DNA of 64,000 nucleotides from JACDQM01 sp044373315 (GTDB taxonomy: Bacteria > Pseudomonadota > Gammaproteobacteria > Burkholderiales > Burkholderiaceae_C). Position numbers and translations under genes: made by a program. Every line of letters starts with the position of its first letter. Positions within the stretch are counted from its first letter, which is position 1. Under the pieces are notes generated by a model. It was not told where the DNA came from. It ran no database searches and saw nothing but the letters and a program-made list of their open reading frames with translations. Where the stretch lies: positions 1 through 64,000 of the forward strand of contig NZ_JBILQK010000007.1 of NCBI RefSeq assembly GCF_044373315.1. Reading direction: 5' to 3'. Below, in pieces: positions 61,584-64,000 of the stretch.

Positions 61584-62165
61584 ATGAGCACTTCTGCTGG
61601 ATCACCGAACGAGCTGCGACGCAAGGCTGCACAGCGGCTCCAGTCCGCCCAAGGTCCCCAGCAGGTGACTGCCATCGCGGTCGATGCACTGGCCGCCTTG
61701 CATACCCTGGCCGAGTCGCCCAGCAAGGCGGAGGACGCACTGGCGCTGCTGCATGAACTGCAGGTGCATCAGGTTGAGCTTGAGCTTCAGGCCCAGGCGC
61801 TGCGTGAGTCGCGGCTGGAGTTGGAGTCCGCGCTGCAGGTCTCGGGCGAACGTTTCGACCGTCTTCCGGTCGCCTGTTTCACCCTGGACGAACAGTTGGT
61901 GGTTTGCGAACTCAACCGGCGGGCGGCCGATGCGCTGGGCATGGATCAGGCGCTGGCTCAAGGGCTGCTGCTGGATGGATTTCTGTCGGTGCAGCAGGCG
62001 CAAGCACTGCGAGCGATGATCGCCCAGCTGCAGCCCGACGCGCCGGCACGCGAGTTGCCGCTGCAACTGCAGGCCCGTGACCAGTCGGTTCGCCAGGGCC
62101 AGCTGCGATTGAGCCGTACAGGCCACGATCCGCTGGTGCTGGCCTGCTTCTGGGAAGCGGCCTAG
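61584..62165 (+). CDS. PAS-domain protein downstream of the CheB-CheR hybrid
   Basis: Protein of 193 residues. A helical N terminus (DALALLHELQVHQVELELQ) is the same type of linker seen in PAS signalling proteins. A PAS domain follows (about 90-190). No kinase, GGDEF or methyl-accepting domain is seen, so it is probably a small sensor partner for the hybrid protein 46 bases upstream. A TTG at 61575 is in frame, but the ATG at 61584 was chosen. Confidence 0.78.
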   Translation: MSTSAGSPNELRRKAAQRLQSAQGPQQVTAIAVDALAALHTLAESPSKAEDALALLHELQVHQVELELQAQALRESRLELESALQVSGERFDRLPVACFTLDEQLVVCELNRRAADALGMDQALAQGLLLDGFLSVQQAQALRAMIAQLQPDAPARELPLQLQARDQSVRQGQLRLSRTGHDPLVLACFWEAA

Positions 62166-62175
62166 CAGACGGGTC

Positions 62176-62400
62176 TCAACCGCCCTTGCCGCGCCCCGCC
62201 AGCAACACTGCAAGGCCCAGTGCAATCGCGGCAACGCCGGCCCACACGGGAATGTTGATCGTTTCCTTCTCCGTTACGGAGAGTTCGATCGGACCGATCT
62301 TGGCTTCGTGCGTCTCCCGCGTGTAGCTGAAGCTGCCATAGGCCAAGCCCAGCACGCCAGCGACGATCAGTACCAGGGCGGCAATCCTGAAGTTATTCAT
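62176..62400 (-). CDS. small two-helix membrane protein
   Basis: Protein of 74 residues with two hydrophobic segments (about 7-25 and 50-68) and a hydrophilic linker (YTRETHEAKIGPIELSV). I do not recognise it with certainty. Similar small proteins occur in stress-linked clusters of proteobacteria. It precedes two other small envelope genes on the same strand. Confidence 0.68.
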   Translation of the reverse strand: MNNFRIAALVLIVAGVLGLAYGSFSYTRETHEAKIGPIELSVTEKETINIPVWAGVAAIALGLAVLLAGRGKGG

Positions 62401-62429
62401 ATCGAAAGGCCTTCTTGGATCAAGTGGCG

Positions 62430-62576
62430 CTAGACGCGCCGGCCCTGGATCACGCGGACCAGGATCACGACGATGGCAATCACCAGCAGCAGATGGATGA
62501 GACCGCCCATGGTGTATGACGTCACGAGACCCAACAGCCAGAGCACGACCAGGATGACAACCAGTGTTTCGAGCAT
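62430..62576 (-). CDS. Lmo0937-like tiny membrane protein
   Basis: Protein of 48 residues with two hydrophobic helices. The sequence LWLLGLVTSYTMGGLIHLLLV resembles the Lmo0937 family of stress-associated membrane peptides. The start at 62576 (MLETLVVILVVLW) is the first that gives this form. Its role is not established. Confidence 0.75.
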   Translation of the reverse strand: MLETLVVILVVLWLLGLVTSYTMGGLIHLLLVIAIVVILVRVIQGRRV

Positions 62577-62646
62577 GGCAACTCCATCTAGGTTCAGGAA
62601 CTGCCCCGCCAAGGCGGGGCGCGCACGCGTTCAGCGCTGCGGCCGT

Positions 62647-62964
62647 TCAAGGGCGCACGGCAATCTCGTTGCGCACCGCCTTCACACCGCTGACATTGCG
62701 CGCGATGCTCTCGGCCGTGCTGCGCTCATTGCTGCTCTTGGCGAAGCCTGACAGCAGCACCGTGCCATTCAAGGTCTCTATGTGGATGCTGGCCGCATCG
62801 ACCGCCTTGCTCTCGACAAAGCGGCTCTTGATCTGTGTCGTGATGGTGGCGTCGTCGATATAGGCGCCAACACTTTCCTGGCCGCGGGTGACGGCACAGC
62901 CGCTGGTGATGAGCAACGCCGCAGTGGCAACGAGGGTGGCGGCAAGCAGTTGGCGAGTGATCAT
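62647..62964 (-). CDS. BON-domain lipoprotein
   Basis: Protein of 105 residues with a signal peptide and a lipobox-like cysteine (TSGC, Cys23) and one BON domain (about 35-105, DDATITTQIKSRFVESKAV, then VLLSGFAKSSNE). BON domains occur in OsmY-type periplasmic proteins that bind phospholipids. The gene lies beside other small envelope genes, which suits an envelope-stress role. The gap 62965-63116 holds no other gene. Confidence 0.88.
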   Translation of the reverse strand: MITRQLLAATLVATAALLITSGCAVTRGQESVGAYIDDATITTQIKSRFVESKAVDAASIHIETLNGTVLLSGFAKSSNERSTAESIARNVSGVKAVRNEIAVRP

Positions 62965-63116
62965 GGTGTGTTCCTGTGAGATGAGCGGGATCGCAGCTGA
63001 AGCATGGCGCCAGGCGTGCGCCGGGTCTGTGCGCTAGCGAACTGTCGCCCTGTGTTCGGCAACGCACCGGACAGGCTTCACCCGAGCGCTAGCCTGGGCC
63101 GTTTGCTGGAGCCGCT

Positions 63117-64000
63117 ATGCAGTTGCATGAATGGATTTGGATTGGTTTCGCGCTGGTAGTCGGTGCGGGCGCGCTTGCGGGCTGCGGCGCCGTACCTCAA
63201 GGCGTTCCCGAACGGATGGCGCATCGGCCTGACTCTGTCGTTCCGATTCAGGGGGCACAGGGCCTGCTGACGGCCAAGCGCAGCGCAACGCTGCTCGACC
63301 AGATCGAGCGCAGCGTCAGCGATACCGGCATCTTCGACGAGCACTTGGCACGCGAGGAAGCCATTGCGAGCGGCCCCTTGACCACCGGCAACCGGGTGCT
63401 CCTGCTGCAGGATGGCCCCGCCACCTATCAGGCCATGCTGGCGGCCATCCTGGACGCGCGAGATCACATCAACCTGGAGACCTACATCCTCGATGACGAC
63501 GATGTCGGCCGGCGTTTCGCGCAGGCGCTGATCGAAAAGCGCCGCCAGGGTGTGGTGGTCAACCTGATCCGTGACAGCGTCGGCACGCTGGGCACGCCAG
63601 AGGCCTTCTTCGAGCAGCTGGTGGCCGGCGGCGTGAGCGTGCTGGAGTTCAACCCCATCAATCCGCTCGATGCGCGCGCCGACTGGAGCCTCAACCAGCG
63701 CGACCACCGAAAGCTGCTGATCGTCGACGGACGCACCGCCTTTCTGGGCGGCATCAACATCAGCAGCGTCTATTCAGGCGGCTCCTTCAGCAAGGGCTGG
63801 AAGCCCAGGCCGCGCGGCACACCGGCTTGGCGCGACACCGATCTGCAGCTGCAGGGCCCGGTGGTGGCCGAGCTGCAGCAGATGTTCCTGAGCAGCTGGC
63901 AGGCCCAGCAAGGCGCGCCCCTGCAGCCGGCCGACTACCTGCCGCGCAGCGAAGCGGCCGGCCAGGAGGTGGTGCGTGCCATCGCCAGTGCCCCGGGCGA
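63117..64000 (+). CDS. phospholipase-D-family protein, cardiolipin-synthase-like (partial at window end)
   Basis: PLD-superfamily protein cut by the right edge of the window, with 294 residues visible. An N-terminal signal with a lipobox LAGC (Cys23) suggests a lipoprotein, although it lacks a positive N-region (MQLHEWIWIG). The first catalytic HKD motif is present as HRKLLIVDGRTAFLGGIN; the second HKD lies outside. The start at 63117 has a GGAG site 5 bases upstream and a stop codon 27 bases upstream in frame. Two-HKD proteins of this sort make cardiolipin or cleave phospholipids. Confidence 0.85.
   Translation, partial: MQLHEWIWIGFALVVGAGALAGCGAVPQGVPERMAHRPDSVVPIQGAQGLLTAKRSATLLDQIERSVSDTGIFDEHLAREEAIASGPLTTGNRVLLLQDGPATYQAMLAAILDARDHINLETYILDDDDVGRRFAQALIEKRRQGVVVNLIRDSVGTLGTPEAFFEQLVAGGVSVLEFNPINPLDARADWSLNQRDHRKLLIVDGRTAFLGGINISSVYSGGSFSKGWKPRPRGTPAWRDTDLQLQGPVVAELQQMFLSSWQAQQGAPLQPADYLPRSEAAGQEVVRAIASAPG

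Overview
This 64-kb window is a continuous piece of high-GC bacterial chromosome that is densely packed with housekeeping genes. The gene content points to a betaproteobacterium of the order Burkholderiales. The evidence is the EarP/EF-P pair with Arg32 on EF-P, the hupB - tRNA-Val - ppiD order, tRNAs with encoded CCA ends, and the RND, TolC and TrhO-type families present. This placement is inference: no rRNA gene is present. I see no prophage, CRISPR array, integron or complete insertion sequence. The only candidate mobile element is at the extreme left edge, where the first 117 bases, read leftwards, look like the 5' end of a group II intron sitting just after the terminator of tRNA-His.

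Left third (1-24.8 kb), almost all on the minus strand: tRNA-His, ppiD, tRNA-Val, hupB, pgsA, a TonB-C-like lipoprotein translationally coupled to uvrC, then divergent earP-efp (EF-P rhamnosylation). Next come a stand-alone acetolactate-synthase-like enzyme facing an Lrp/AsnC regulator across a 19-bp near-perfect palindrome, a prolyl-4-hydroxylase-like oxygenase with yaaA, and a six-gene run tetR - MFP - RND pump - pcm-like methyltransferase - rhodanese - tolC. This run contains a full tripartite drug-efflux system. Its regulator has a clear sigma-70 promoter with a perfect dyad operator just after the -10. A patatin-like lipase and dnaE follow.

Middle (24.8-45.5 kb), mostly plus strand: a periplasmic cyclophilin and a DUF1631 protein, trhO with an alpha/beta hydrolase, and a five-gene basic-amino-acid ABC operon with the gene order of Pseudomonas aotJQMOP, including the desuccinylase-like aotO. 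Then come a DJ-1/PfpI protein, mfd, serB, a flavin-reductase-like protein, a PAS-GAF-GGDEF-EAL protein, and the minus-strand block of an RraA-like protein, a small S4 RNA-binding protein, a second ThDP enzyme and an MFS transporter.

Right third (45.5-64 kb): a TerB-like protein, nadA and nadB flanking a ComFB-family protein and a membrane protein, then uppP, map, glnD and mnmH. After these lie three small or medium membrane proteins, a rubredoxin-less rubrerythrin, an esterase, a CheB-CheR-PAS hybrid with a PAS partner, two tiny membrane proteins, a BON-domain lipoprotein and a truncated phospholipase-D-family lipoprotein. The last group resembles an envelope-stress or signalling neighbourhood.

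No window-wide undescribed system stands out. The observations most worth checking are: the intron-like left edge; a recurrent layout in which a -10-like hexamer lies only 5-12 nt before the start codon of many genes (uvrC, earP, lrp, dnaE, the cyclophilin gene, trhO, the MFS gene, nadA, map), suggesting leaderless or near-leaderless mRNAs; the embedding of pcm-like and rhodanese genes inside an efflux operon; nested hairpins between aotJ and aotQ; a dyad in the nadB leader; and the ComFB and CheB-CheR-PAS signalling proteins.
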